A stretch of 40,957 bases of DNA. Source: a virus. The notes beneath the pieces were generated by a model. The model was not told the DNA's origin. It was given only the letters and a program-made list of their open reading frames with translations, and did not search any database. The stretch is taken from IMG/VR virus record IMGVR_UViG_3300006846_000034, positions 1 through 40,957 of that record; one strand, written 5' to 3'. A program made the translations under genes and the position numbers. The stretch's first letter is position 1; each line of letters starts with the position of its first letter. This document shows positions 1 through 6,478 of this stretch, in pieces.

Positions 1-1
1 G

Positions 2-57
2 TTGAGTGATTTCCCCATTGCGCCCGCGTGAGCAGGCGCAACAGGGATATCGCTCAA
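2..57. repeat. Intercistronic hairpin A (loop CGCGTGAGCA)
   Basis: Long imperfect hairpin covering the stop codon of the radC-like gene and the bases after it. The outer stem (2-15 with 44-57) has one G-U pair and one T-T mismatch. A symmetric CA/CA internal loop (16-17, 42-43) follows, then a perfect 7-bp inner stem TTGCGCC/GGCGCAA (18-24, 35-41). The 10-base loop at 25-34 is CGCGTGAGCA. The same loop and architecture recur at 887-941 with different but complementary stem bases. No T-run follows on the minus strand, so it is not an ordinary intrinsic terminator. Possible roles are mRNA 3'-end stabilisation, processing, or a protein-binding RNA or DNA site. Confidence 0.8.
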
Positions 58-584
58 ATCATCCCGCGCTCGGCAAAAGACAGCGTGTTTTCCGCGCCGA
101 TGATCAGATGATCGAGTACGCGCACGTCGATCAGTGCGAGCGCATCGCGCAGACGGCGCGTAATGAGTTCATCCGCCTGCGATGCTTCGGCGACGCCGGA
201 AGGGTGATTGTGCGAGAAAATCACGGCCGCCCCGTTTCGTTTCAGGACTTCTTTCACGACTTCGCGCGGATGCACCGATGCCCCGTCAATCGTGCCCCGG
301 AACAGCTCGACGTATTCGATCAGCCGGTGGCGATTGTCGAGAATCAGCATGGCGAAAACTTCGTGCTCCAACGTGCCCAGGTGCGCGCGCAGGAACGCGC
401 GCGTATTGGCGGGCGCGGACATCACGGGCGATCCCTTGCGCAGTGCGAGCCGTCCGCGCACGTCGGCGACTTTGCAAATCGTCGCAGTGTCGGCGAGCGC
501 GTAGCTGCCGTCCGCGTTGCGCTTGTAGAGTTGGTGCGCGGCGATGCCGGGCACGGGTGCGAGTTGGTCGAGTACATCGGGCAT
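54..584 (-). CDS. radC: RadC-like JAB-domain protein
   Basis: 176-residue protein of the RadC/JAB (MPN+) metalloprotease-fold family. Visible zinc motif: His125, His127 and Asp138 in the H-N-H-P-S-G...D signature, with a candidate catalytic Glu75 in [10 protein letters not shown]. The helix-hairpin-helix part of full-length cellular RadC is absent, as is common in phage and mobile-element copies. The ATG at 584 is chosen because TAGGAG lies 9 bases upstream; a longer reading to 659 would run into the hairpin at 623-670. It is the last leftward gene before the window edge and is followed directly by hairpin A. RadC biochemical function is unsettled despite the old DNA-repair name, so family membership is firm but the role is not. 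Confidence 0.9.
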   Translation of the reverse strand: MPDVLDQLAPVPGIAAHQLYKRNADGSYALADTATICKVADVRGRLALRKGSPVMSAPANTRAFLRAHLGTLEHEVFAMLILDNRHRLIEYVELFRGTIDGASVHPREVVKEVLKRNGAAVIFSHNHPSGVAEASQADELITRRLRDALALIDVRVLDHLIIGAENTLSFAERGMI

Positions 585-622
585 GAGTTGAACTCCTACA
601 GTGTGCGAGCGTGCGAACCATT

Positions 623-670
623 CGCCGCTCCCCATGTACCGGAGTGAACCCCGGTACATGAGGCGCGGCG
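623..670. repeat. Intercistronic hairpin C
   Basis: Perfect 10-bp inner stem CATGTACCGG/CCGGTACATG (633-642, 651-660) around the loop AGTGAACC. It is extended by an outer CGCCGC/GCGGCG stem (623-628, 665-670). It begins one base after the stop codon of the leftward gene 672-857 and precedes the leader of the radC-like gene. Position and overall shape match hairpins A and B, but the loop sequence differs. No T-run follows on the minus strand. Confidence 0.7.
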
Positions 671-671
671 A

Positions 672-857
672 TCAGCGGCCGGTGTACACGTTCAATCCGA
701 TCTTCACGGCACCAACGCCGGGCGCGTTAACACTCGCGTTGCCCGACGTGGTCGCGATCAGATCCGACTTACCGGACTTCGACGGCCCCAGGCGCGCGGA
801 CAGGTCCACGGTGATCGTGAGCGTGTTCCCTTTGACTTCGGTCTTTACGTTCTGCAT
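672..857 (-). CDS. Small conserved phage-type protein, unknown function
   Basis: 61 residues, predicted mostly beta with a Gly/Ser-rich centre (SARLGPSKSGKSDLIATTSG) and ending NVYTGR. I recall similar short proteins in other phages but know no function. Start at 857 is supported by ACTGTAGGAG upstream; a longer reading from 926 would cross hairpin B. The gene lies between hairpins B and C in the leftward cluster. The SGKS string looks like part of a P-loop, but the protein is far too short for a P-loop NTPase, so no ATPase function is assigned. Confidence 0.75.
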   Translation of the reverse strand: MQNVKTEVKGNTLTITVDLSARLGPSKSGKSDLIATTSGNASVNAPGVGAVKIGLNVYTGR

Positions 858-886
858 GTGCGTAGCTCCTACAGTTGTGGGGCGCG

Positions 887-941
887 GTAGTGCGCTCCCC
901 CATTGGCCACGCGTGAGCATGGCCAACAGGGAGCGCGCTAC
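887..941. repeat. Intercistronic hairpin B (same loop as hairpin A)
   Basis: Thirteen-pair outer stem (887-899 with 929-941, one G-U), a small CCA/CA internal loop, and a perfect 7-bp inner stem TTGGCCA/TGGCCAA (903-909, 920-926). The loop CGCGTGAGCA (910-919) is identical to hairpin A. Relative to A, inner pairs 4, 5 and 7 are changed on both arms, which is covariation preserving pairing. It overlaps the stop codon of the leftward gene 938-1204 and ends before the leader of 672-857. Confidence 0.85.
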
Positions 942-1204
942 GCGGCGCGGCTCGCAGTGGCGCGCAGGTGCGCGCCGATGGTCTTACGGAAGAACATCCC
1001 GGCGCTGATCGCGCGGGACTGCGCGACCAGCAACCAGTGCTCACGGCGCGCAGCGGCAACGTGCTGCCGCGCGTGCTCGCGCCAGATCCGGCGCGTTGTC
1101 ACATCGCAAGCCGGATCACGCGCGAACTCAGCAGCGCGCTTGGCTTTGCGCATGTGTGCGATGCGGGCGCGACGGTGGGCCGACACATCCCAACGCGGGC
1201 TCAC
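938..1204 (-). CDS. Hypothetical small basic protein
   Basis: 88 residues, strongly basic and Ala/Arg-rich, with likely helices (HMRKAKRAAEFARD, IWREHARQHVAAARREHW). Start is GTG at 1204, whose last two bases and the next A form the TGA stop of the upstream gene (GTGA overlap), implying translational coupling. The stop codon is buried in hairpin B. No recognised family; the charge suggests a nucleic-acid-associated protein, but that is only inference. Confidence 0.6.
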   Translation of the reverse strand: MSPRWDVSAHRRARIAHMRKAKRAAEFARDPACDVTTRRIWREHARQHVAAARREHWLLVAQSRAISAGMFFRKTIGAHLRATASRAA

Positions 1205-1524
1205 AGTCGCACCGCCGGAACAAGACGCGCAGCGGCCGCCAGCAAGGGGCGAAGGGCTGCGACTTCGTCCGACCATGACATGCGGCCGCCCAAGTCGTAC
1301 GCGTGCAGCACGTCGCGATCTGTGGGCGCGAAGTCTTTGGGGAAGGCGAGGACGTAGCCGTCAATCTGCCGATCAAGGTCGCAGATCAACACGTCACCGG
1401 ATGCGAGCACAGTCCACGCGATGCGCTGGCCGGCAGTCGTGTACAGCCGACCAGAGTTGAACGCGTGAACCGTGGGCGCGGGCGCTGTCACCGGAAGTAC
1501 GGTGATTGTTGAGCGGCCCTTCAC
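1201..1524 (-). CDS. Hypothetical protein
   Basis: 107 residues. The N-terminal half looks beta-rich (STITVLPVTAPAPTVHAF, then RIAWTVLASGDVLICDLD) and the C-terminal third is helical and Ala-rich. I do not recognise the family. It starts at GTG 1524 in a GTGA overlap with the end of the membrane peptide gene 1521-1706 and ends in a second GTGA overlap with 938-1204. The three genes are therefore a tightly coupled unit. Confidence 0.65.
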   Translation of the reverse strand: MKGRSTITVLPVTAPAPTVHAFNSGRLYTTAGQRIAWTVLASGDVLICDLDRQIDGYVLAFPKDFAPTDRDVLHAYDLGGRMSWSDEVAALRPLLAAAARLVPAVRL

Positions 1525-1706
1525 GCGAGCACCGCGCAGGCGACGAGCATCACGAGCTGGAAGCCGATCACGACCGCGAGCGCGATGCGTGCAATGTCAG
1601 GACGGAACGGGTTGACAGTGGAAACCACGCGAGTGCGCGGCTGATGGAAGTAGCTGCGGACAGCTACGGGCCGGCGCGATGCGCGCGGCAGTGCAAACGG
1701 ATGCAT
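1521..1706 (-). CDS. Small single-pass membrane protein
   Basis: 61 residues with a basic N-terminal half (RASRRPVAVR) and one strongly hydrophobic C-terminal helix (IARIALAVVIGFQLVMLVACAVLA, about residues 38-61), giving an N-in topology by the positive-inside rule. The ATG at 1706 is set by GTAGGAG a few bases upstream; the same ACTGTAGGAG leader precedes 672-857 and the radC-like gene. It is the first gene of the leftward cluster, just downstream of the 1707-1981 control region. Superinfection exclusion is a generic possibility for such peptides, without direct evidence here. Confidence 0.65.
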   Translation of the reverse strand: MHPFALPRASRRPVAVRSYFHQPRTRVVSTVNPFRPDIARIALAVVIGFQLVMLVACAVLA

Positions 1707-1778
1707 GTGAACTCCTACAGTTGCGGCACGAGTTGCGCGGCAGGAACCACCCTGCCACGGCTTGCGCCACCCCGGACA

Positions 1779-1842
1779 GTACACGCACCGACAATCTCCG
1801 ACAAGTGGCGACAAGTCCCATACAGCGGACGTACACGCACCG
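1779..1842. promoter_or_regulatory. Iteron/operator-like repeat cluster
   Basis: Three CGACAA hexamers start at 1789, 1799 and 1809, exactly 10 bp apart and so on one face of the helix. They are bracketed by two identical 12-mers GTACACGCACCG at 1779-1790 and 1831-1842. On the minus strand one hexamer reads TTGTCG and doubles as a possible -35 box. The arrangement fits a cooperative repressor/activator site or replication iterons; neither is shown. Confidence 0.65.
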
Positions 1843-1904
1843 GTAGACTCTTGTGACCGCATCGCACAAACGCGCAGCATCACGCGGGAGGGGGGCGGGC
1901 GTGG

Positions 1905-1933
1905 TAGTCAGACTTGGTTTAATAGTCTGACTA
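1905..1933. promoter_or_regulatory. 10-bp perfect inverted repeat (operator-like)
   Basis: TAGTCAGACT (1905-1914) and AGTCTGACTA (1924-1933) are perfect inverted copies separated by 9 AT-rich bases. The half-site TGACTA or a near match recurs at 1944, 1954 and 1977, the last overlapping the start codon of the next gene. This is consistent with a dimeric DNA-binding protein controlling the rightward operon. Confidence 0.55.
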
Positions 1934-1981
1934 AGAATGGAACTGACTTAGACCGACTATGTTTGTCTACAAGTACTGACT

Positions 1982-2476
1982 ATGACGGCTACAGAGAACG
2001 AACTTGAAACGCTTTGGCCGGATGACTTGGCCGGCAATGAGTCCGCCCAGGTTGCCGGCGAACCTGATCACGAACTCGCCGTGACGCTGCTCGCGGCCGG
2101 CTGCTCGCAAAGCTACATCCGGCAGAAGTGCGGCTTCGCATCGCAGCGTGACTGTGCGTCGTTCTGCCGTGACCCTGACACGCGGCAGGCTGTTGAACTT
2201 GCCGGAAGGGAAAGGGCTCAGCGGCTTGGGAAGCGGGCCTTGGTGAAACTGGAACAACTTGTCAGCCGCGATCACACGGATCTTCGCGCCCAGGTGCTTG
2301 CCGTCCGCACTGCGTTGGAGGTGTCCGGCGATCTGAAGCGCGACCACTCGCCGCCGGTCAAGTCTGTCCGTGAGCTCACGGTCACCGAACTGTCAGCGCT
2401 CATCGAGGCAACACGCGCCGAACTTGATACCAGGGTTGCCAGACAGCGGGCAGGCGGCAGGACTCTCGCGTCGTGA
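1982..2476 (+). CDS. Putative terminase small subunit / HTH DNA-binding protein
   Basis: 164 residues. An acidic N-terminus is followed by a helix-turn-helix-like segment (LAAGCSQSYIRQKCGFASQRD, about residues 36-57). A long helical region rich in Ala, Leu and Arg follows (about 70-115), then a charged C-terminal helix. The HTH-then-oligomerisation-helix plan is that of phage small terminases, which recognise the packaging site. The large subunit lies 9.5 kb downstream, so the pairing rests on architecture only; a transcriptional regulator is the alternative. The ATG at 1982 has no clear Shine-Dalgarno sequence, and operator-like TGACTA boxes run into it. Confidence 0.5.
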   Translation: MTATENELETLWPDDLAGNESAQVAGEPDHELAVTLLAAGCSQSYIRQKCGFASQRDCASFCRDPDTRQAVELAGRERAQRLGKRALVKLEQLVSRDHTDLRAQVLAVRTALEVSGDLKRDHSPPVKSVRELTVTELSALIEATRAELDTRVARQRAGGRTLAS

Positions 2477-2582
2477 AGTGTCGGCGCGTCAATGCCTTAC
2501 GTGCCCCGTCCACATGCCTGCTAGGCACATGGTCCGAACGGCAGCGCCGCCCGGCAGTCAACGAGCCGCGCCCCCGGCCGCC

Positions 2583-2611
2583 GCGCCGCCTCGGCGCTGA
2601 GTTTCTATTTT
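2583..2611 (+). terminator. Possible weak intrinsic terminator
   Basis: Perfect GCGCCG-CCT-CGGCGC hairpin (2583-2597) followed by a T-rich tract (2602-2611, TTTCTATTTT). It sits in the 168-base gap between the putative terS and the next gene. The three-base loop and the four bases before the T-tract make it weak. The rest of the gap holds two TTTCTAT copies and no clear Shine-Dalgarno sequence. Confidence 0.4.
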
Positions 2612-2644
2612 CGACCCCCTCCTAAAATTTCTATCTACCCCGCG

Positions 2645-2863
2645 ATGCCAAACCCCAATGCCATCCTGATCGACGCCCTGCGCCTCGCGGTCAAACGCTG
2701 TCGCTGCGGTGGCTCAGGCCTTCAGATCACCTGGGACATGGATGGTGGTCCGCCCTACGAGCCGTGTGAGGAGTGCGCTCCGTATCGTCAGGCTCTCTCC
2801 ACTGCAAAGCAGAAGGCGAGTCTGGCGCAGCCAGAAGCTCCGGGGGCTGTAGCCAATGAGTGA
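2645..2863 (+). CDS. Small protein with zinc-binding cysteine pairs
   Basis: 72 residues. C-R-C-G-G-S-G at about 19-25 and C-E-E-C at about 47-50 give four cysteines in a DnaJ-like treble pattern, suggesting one structural zinc. No catalytic motif. It overlaps the next gene by 8 bases. No good Shine-Dalgarno sequence is visible before the ATG. Function unknown. Confidence 0.65.
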   Translation: MPNPNAILIDALRLAVKRCRCGGSGLQITWDMDGGPPYEPCEECAPYRQALSTAKQKASLAQPEAPGAVANE

Positions 2864-3050
2864 TGAAATTAATCAGCAGTTGTTAGCCGCCTGCATCGCA
2901 CAGCACGAGGCGATAGACCGGCTGTTCGCGATGTTGATCGCCAAGACCATGCACGCCGAGAAGCCCTTCTACCCCTCCGAGTCCGGCCAGCCGTGGGAAG
3001 CGATCCAGGCTGGCAAGAAGGCCATCGAGGCTGCCGGAGGGGCCGAGTGA
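2856..3050 (+). CDS. Hypothetical small protein
   Basis: 64 residues, helical in the first half (NQQLLAACIAQHEAIDRLFAMLIAK) with a short linker and a C-terminal helix. No recognised domain. It is embedded between genes overlapping at both ends (8 bases upstream, GTGA downstream), which supports translation as part of the operon. Confidence 0.6.
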   Translation: MSDEINQQLLAACIAQHEAIDRLFAMLIAKTMHAEKPFYPSESGQPWEAIQAGKKAIEAAGGAE

Positions 3051-3349
3051 GCGCCAAGGAGCGCTACAGCTTGAGCGCCGAGGCGGTTGGCCGCTTGACG
3101 GGCCTGTGCGGCGCGACCATCCGAGGTTACGCGGCACATCGCTACATCGATCACGCGCGCACACGCACGGGGAGATTTTTGTTCAAGCGATCCGTGGTGC
3201 CGCGCGTGCTCGCCGTCTACGCGCTGCGTCAGCAAACCATTGGCAGGCCGCTGTGGAGAAAACGGGTTCTGCCGGAAGTTAACGAGGATTTCGACTCGGC
3301 GGAAGTGGCGCAGATTGTTCAGGATCTTGCCGACAGGGGCGGGTTATGA
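3047..3349 (+). CDS. MerR/excisionase-like HTH protein
   Basis: 100 residues from a GTG at 3047 (GTGA overlap with the previous stop). The N-terminal half reads as a small winged HTH: SLSAEAVGRLTGLCGATIRG is the HTH, and the following HARTRTGRFLFKRSVV is a candidate wing strand pair, as in MerR-type or excisionase (HTH_17) folds. The C-terminus is acidic and helical. Probably DNA-binding; no partner or site is evident. Confidence 0.6.
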   Translation: MSAKERYSLSAEAVGRLTGLCGATIRGYAAHRYIDHARTRTGRFLFKRSVVPRVLAVYALRQQTIGRPLWRKRVLPEVNEDFDSAEVAQIVQDLADRGGL

Positions 3350-3594
3350 GCGATCTGGATGAACTGCTCGCGCTGCTCGAAGAGAGCACGCTGACCTTCG
3401 GTGAGGACTGGGATCTTCAGCTCATCGTCGACGGCGAGAAGTTGGGCGGCTGGGACTTATCGGCCATCGTCGATGCACTGCTCGACGTGGCTGACAGCGC
3501 CAAGGAGCGCGACGACATGATCGATCTGGCGCGCCTGTTGGAGAGCTTGGCGGGCCGCATACGCAAAATTATTGCAGACATCGAGGAAAGTTGA
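3346..3594 (+). CDS. Hypothetical acidic protein
   Basis: 82 residues, very acidic and Leu-rich, predicted mostly helical (LDELLALLEES; AIVDALLDVADSAKERDDMIDLARLLESLAGRI). It starts in an ATGA overlap with the HTH gene and abuts the next gene. No family recognised. Confidence 0.65.
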   Translation: MSDLDELLALLEESTLTFGEDWDLQLIVDGEKLGGWDLSAIVDALLDVADSAKERDDMIDLARLLESLAGRIRKIIADIEES

Positions 3595-3801
3595 ATGCTC
3601 AAAGCGAGGGCGGGTGACAGGCTGGTGTTCGGCCTGTCGGCGAAGAACATCGAATATCTGATGGAAGGCAAACCGATCAGCATTGATTTGAAGGACCTGG
3701 GTCTTGAAGGCGGCAGCGTCGTGATTTTCTACGGTCGCACCGAAGGGGACATGAAGCGCCAGCTCGATGAGGCCGGCATAGAACTCGACAACGATCACTA
3801 G
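3595..3801 (+). CDS. Conserved phage-type small protein, unknown function
   Basis: 68 residues, pattern GDRLVFGLSAKNIEYLMEGK then PISIDLKDLGL...VVIFYGRTEGDM. I recall short phage proteins of this shape without a known role. ATG directly after the TGA of the upstream gene; GAGG lies about 10 bases upstream. Confidence 0.65.
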   Translation: MLKARAGDRLVFGLSAKNIEYLMEGKPISIDLKDLGLEGGSVVIFYGRTEGDMKRQLDEAGIELDNDH

Positions 3802-3811
3802 CGAGGCGGTT

Positions 3812-4168
3812 ATGAAAAAGGCGAAACACAGGCCCGTGAAACGGCCGGCGCGGCCCGTGCCGATCAAGAAGGCAAGAAAGGGGGCGCCACGACTCTCACT
3901 CGATGAGCGCGAGGAGCTGTATCGGTTGCGCGCCCAGGTGCGCGAGGCGGCGACACCGCCCGCGCCAACTGAGGCGCTTTCCTCCGATGAGCGCGACCAG
4001 TTGCGCCGCGCACGCAAAGTCATGGAGACGAACGATCCGGGTAATGCGCTGGCGATTTTCGGCCCGCCGCTTAGCGTCACTGCGCCAGAGGAAGGCGCGG
4101 CGCCGAAAGAGGAATTTCCGTTTCTGGAAGGCGATGCGCCGGCGCGCGCCGAAGACGTGAACGCATGA
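3812..4168 (+). CDS. Hypothetical protein with basic N-terminus
   Basis: 118 residues. The first 27 are extremely basic (Lys/Arg/Pro), followed by two copies of an L-S-x-D-E-R-x-x-L-x-R-x-R element (at about 29 and 57) and an acidic Pro/Ala-rich tail. The basic tail suggests nucleic-acid or membrane-surface contact; function unknown. GAGGCGG precedes the ATG, and the gene ends in an ATGA overlap with the next. Confidence 0.6.
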   Translation: MKKAKHRPVKRPARPVPIKKARKGAPRLSLDEREELYRLRAQVREAATPPAPTEALSSDERDQLRRARKVMETNDPGNALAIFGPPLSVTAPEEGAAPKEEFPFLEGDAPARAEDVNA

Positions 4169-4443
4169 GCGCGAAGGAGTTGGTCTCCCCTTTCCGTCTG
4201 GCGTTTCGCTCAGAAGGCGAATTCGTGCGCTGCTACTTGGCGCAGCAGGGAACGATGGAGAGCGCGGAGCTGCTGGCAACGGTGCGCCGCACGCTGCTCG
4301 ATGCGAGCCCGGAGCTGTGGGCGACGTACCGCTCGATGATGGAGGACGCCGCGCGCTTGATGGTGCGTGAGGTGTTGGGCGTGGAGGTCGCGGAGTTCAA
4401 CACGACGCCGGCGCCCGAACACGAGAAATCCGGCAACGCGTGA
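4165..4443 (+). CDS. Hypothetical protein
   Basis: 92 residues, mainly helical (FVRCYLAQQGTMESAELLAT; ELWATYRSMMEDAARLMVRE) with a disordered C-terminus. ATGA overlap with the gene before it. No recognised domain. Confidence 0.6.
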   Translation: MSAKELVSPFRLAFRSEGEFVRCYLAQQGTMESAELLATVRRTLLDASPELWATYRSMMEDAARLMVREVLGVEVAEFNTTPAPEHEKSGNA

Positions 4444-4459
4444 ATCCCAGGGAGGGGCC

Positions 4460-4768
4460 ATGATGATCCATCCTGAACAGCAGAACGTCCGCGTGCTCTG
4501 CGAGCTGGCGGACTTCATCGACTCAGGCTTTCAGTCATTTCGCGAACAGAGCAAGCTGCCCGCGAAAGAGATTCCGAAGGCGTCTTTTTTCTCTGGCGCG
4601 AGTCTCGTGCTCAGACTACTCACGCACTTTCGATCCTCGGGCTACAGCGAGGAGGACGTGAACTTTTTAACCAGCCTGCTCGCCCTTGAAGTCAATGCGT
4701 ACATGAGCAGCAAGAACCTGCACGAGATGGAGTGGGAGCCGCACGTGCCGAGTAGCTGGCAGCAGTGA
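4460..4768 (+). CDS. Hypothetical protein
   Basis: 102 residues starting at ATG 4460, chosen because GGGAGGGG lies just upstream; the longer reading from 4367 overlaps the previous gene in another frame. Predicted helical with a short hydrophobic stretch (FFSGASLVLRLLTHF) but no clear membrane segment. Function unknown. Confidence 0.6.
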   Translation: MMIHPEQQNVRVLCELADFIDSGFQSFREQSKLPAKEIPKASFFSGASLVLRLLTHFRSSGYSEEDVNFLTSLLALEVNAYMSSKNLHEMEWEPHVPSSWQQ

Positions 4769-4773
4769 ACGGG

Positions 4774-4944
4774 ATGCGACGCGCGGAGTGCTACGGGGTG
4801 GGCGGCACGCTGTTCGCGCAGAATGCCCTATGCGCGTTTTTTGTTGACGCATCGGCGTGGTGGGTCGCCGGGTGGACCCTATGTTCGGCACTGCTATATG
4901 CCGGCGCGGCGTGGTGCGTGGTGAATGCACGGCGATCAAACTAA
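4774..4944 (+). CDS. Small membrane protein (56 aa)
   Basis: 56 codons in the gap before the tailspike. Two hydrophobic stretches (about residues 17-35 and 37-51) contain several Trp and Cys residues; the protein ends with NARRSN. The ATG lies five bases after the upstream stop. A weak AGTGAACGGG is the only Shine-Dalgarno candidate. Small two-helix phage proteins are often holins or membrane modulators, but no other lysis gene is recognised nearby, so the role is open. Confidence 0.45.
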   Translation: MRRAECYGVGGTLFAQNALCAFFVDASAWWVAGWTLCSALLYAGAAWCVVNARRSN

Positions 4945-4960
4945 TTCGGGAGTTAAACAT

Positions 4961-6478
4961 ATGAACTTTCAGCGCTGGCCCTATCAATCCACGCCCTACC
5001 TATCCGCACTGCCCGGCGTCGGCGGCCCTGCGATGGATGTGAGCAACGGCGACAAGCCCTCGAAAATTTATTTCGTCACCTCGACCAAGAGCAACAATGA
5101 GGGCGGGAGCGATTCTGCGCGCGGGCCTAACTGTTATTCGGGCACGTTCTGGTATTGCTGGTATGCGGATCAGGGCGAGGATTTTTCCAAGTGGATAATT
5201 CCTCTGGTGGGCGGGTACGTACACCTCGGGCGCGCCATGAATGCACCCAAGCGAGAGAACTTCGATTACATCGGGCACGCCGCGCCGGGCGCGGGTCTTT
5301 TCGTACAAACGGCATCGCTACGCGTGCAAGGCTCCAACTCGCGCATCTGGCACCTACCCTCGTGGGTCGGCGACAAGCCTTCGGCCGAATCGGGCAAATT
5401 CAAATCCGATCAGCGCGACGCGTTGCAAGCAGGCTCTGATGGCGGCGACGTTGGCCGGGTCGCGTTCATCAACTGCGAGGCGCGTTTCTCGATGGATGAG
5501 GCGGTGGAAATTTGGTACGAGCAAGAAGGCACCTCATGGATACGCGGCGCGGCGTATGACCCGCTGCACCACCCGGAAGGCTTCGCGTCGGGCGATCACG
5601 AGGAAGGCGAGGATCACGGTTTTGGTCCCATCATCACGGGCAAGGCTGACTACTCGCTATCGATGCAATCACTCTACGCGCACACGACCGATCGTAACCC
5701 GTTCGTCGCGGCACCCAATCACGCGCATATCAACAACCTGCACTACAACCACGGGCGGCCCAGCATCGGGCGCGGTGAGGCGCTCAACATCAGTGATAAC
5801 GGCGACTGGAACGCGCAAGCGGATCGCACCATGCAGTGCAACGCGGTGGGCAACGTGTCGGTGAAGGGGCCGAACCAGGGTAGTGAGATTATTTTCGCCA
5901 AGGTCGGCACTGTCACTCCCGGCTCAAGCGGGCATCTCGCGTTCAATACCGTGTTCGGCTGGCCGCAGCCCGACTCACAGGAGGGCATGATTACCTCGCA
6001 CCCATCGGACTATCTACGCCCGACGTTGCGCCGTGGCGCGTGGCCGCTCGGCATGGGGTTCAACTACGATGGGGTGCTCAGGCCGTGTGCCGATCCGTTG
6101 AACCCACGCGTACAGGAATTGCTCGCCTTCGCGCAACTGATCCGCACGACGGTCGGTTGTATGCCCGCGCGCCGCTATCGCTACAAGGGCGGCGTCAACA
6201 AGGTCATGGATCAAATCGACGCGCGCATCCGGGGCGACGTTTCGACCTCCTCACAATTCATTGATTCGGTCGAGGATGCGGGCGGGTGGCCCGATGTGCC
6301 GGACGAAACTATTGACCCGAAAAATCCGGGCTCCGACTATCATGCACCGATCCCGTTAGGCGCGGACCGCGATGACGTTGTGCTCTCGGGCACATTCGCT
6401 GACGGCAGCTCAAAAATCGGCTACAGCAAACTTCGCGCCTGGACCATCGATCAGTATTTTTACGTTTTAGGTAGATAG
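4961..6478 (+). CDS. Pectate-lyase-like beta-helix tailspike / depolymerase
   Basis: 505 residues. The central part (about 150-340) has the repeating short-strand pattern and landmark strings of phage pectate-lyase-like parallel beta-helix proteins: ADYSLSMQSLYAHTTDRNP, then HINNLHYNHGR and a later VGNVSVKGPN. The N-terminus (Gly/Pro/Ser rich) may attach to the virion, and the C-terminal 150 residues look like a separate trimer-tip region. The likely role is binding and cleaving a surface polysaccharide in the host envelope; the substrate cannot be read from sequence. ATG 4961 has GGGAG upstream; an earlier ATG at 4925 overlaps the small membrane gene and lacks a site. Confidence 0.75.
   Translation: MNFQRWPYQSTPYLSALPGVGGPAMDVSNGDKPSKIYFVTSTKSNNEGGSDSARGPNCYSGTFWYCWYADQGEDFSKWIIPLVGGYVHLGRAMNAPKRENFDYIGHAAPGAGLFVQTASLRVQGSNSRIWHLPSWVGDKPSAESGKFKSDQRDALQAGSDGGDVGRVAFINCEARFSMDEAVEIWYEQEGTSWIRGAAYDPLHHPEGFASGDHEEGEDHGFGPIITGKADYSLSMQSLYAHTTDRNPFVAAPNHAHINNLHYNHGRPSIGRGEALNISDNGDWNAQADRTMQCNAVGNVSVKGPNQGSEIIFAKVGTVTPGSSGHLAFNTVFGWPQPDSQEGMITSHPSDYLRPTLRRGAWPLGMGFNYDGVLRPCADPLNPRVQELLAFAQLIRTTVGCMPARRYRYKGGVNKVMDQIDARIRGDVSTSSQFIDSVEDAGGWPDVPDETIDPKNPGSDYHAPIPLGADRDDVVLSGTFADGSSKIGYSKLRAWTIDQYFYVLGR

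Larger units (their letters stand above)
1707..1981. promoter_or_regulatory. Divergent control region between leftward and rightward genes
   Basis: 275 bases with no convincing gene, lying between divergently transcribed blocks. It contains the phased CGACAA repeats and flanking 12-bp direct repeats (1779-1842), a purine-rich G-run stretch (about 1885-1904), and an inverted repeat (1905-1933) followed by several TGACTA/TGACTT boxes leading into the ATG at 1982. A weak leftward promoter can be proposed: TTGTCG (1804-1799), 17-base spacer, TACTGT (1781-1776). I found no convincing rightward sigma70 promoter. Confidence 0.6.

Noticed and set aside
672-857. P-loop ATPase from the SGKS string
   Set aside because: 61 residues, no preceding GxxxxG loop or Walker B; chance match.
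2370-2600. 76-codon frame overlapping the end of the putative terS
   Set aside because: Composition is that of a frame-shifted reading, and it ends inside the terminator-like hairpin without a ribosome-binding site.
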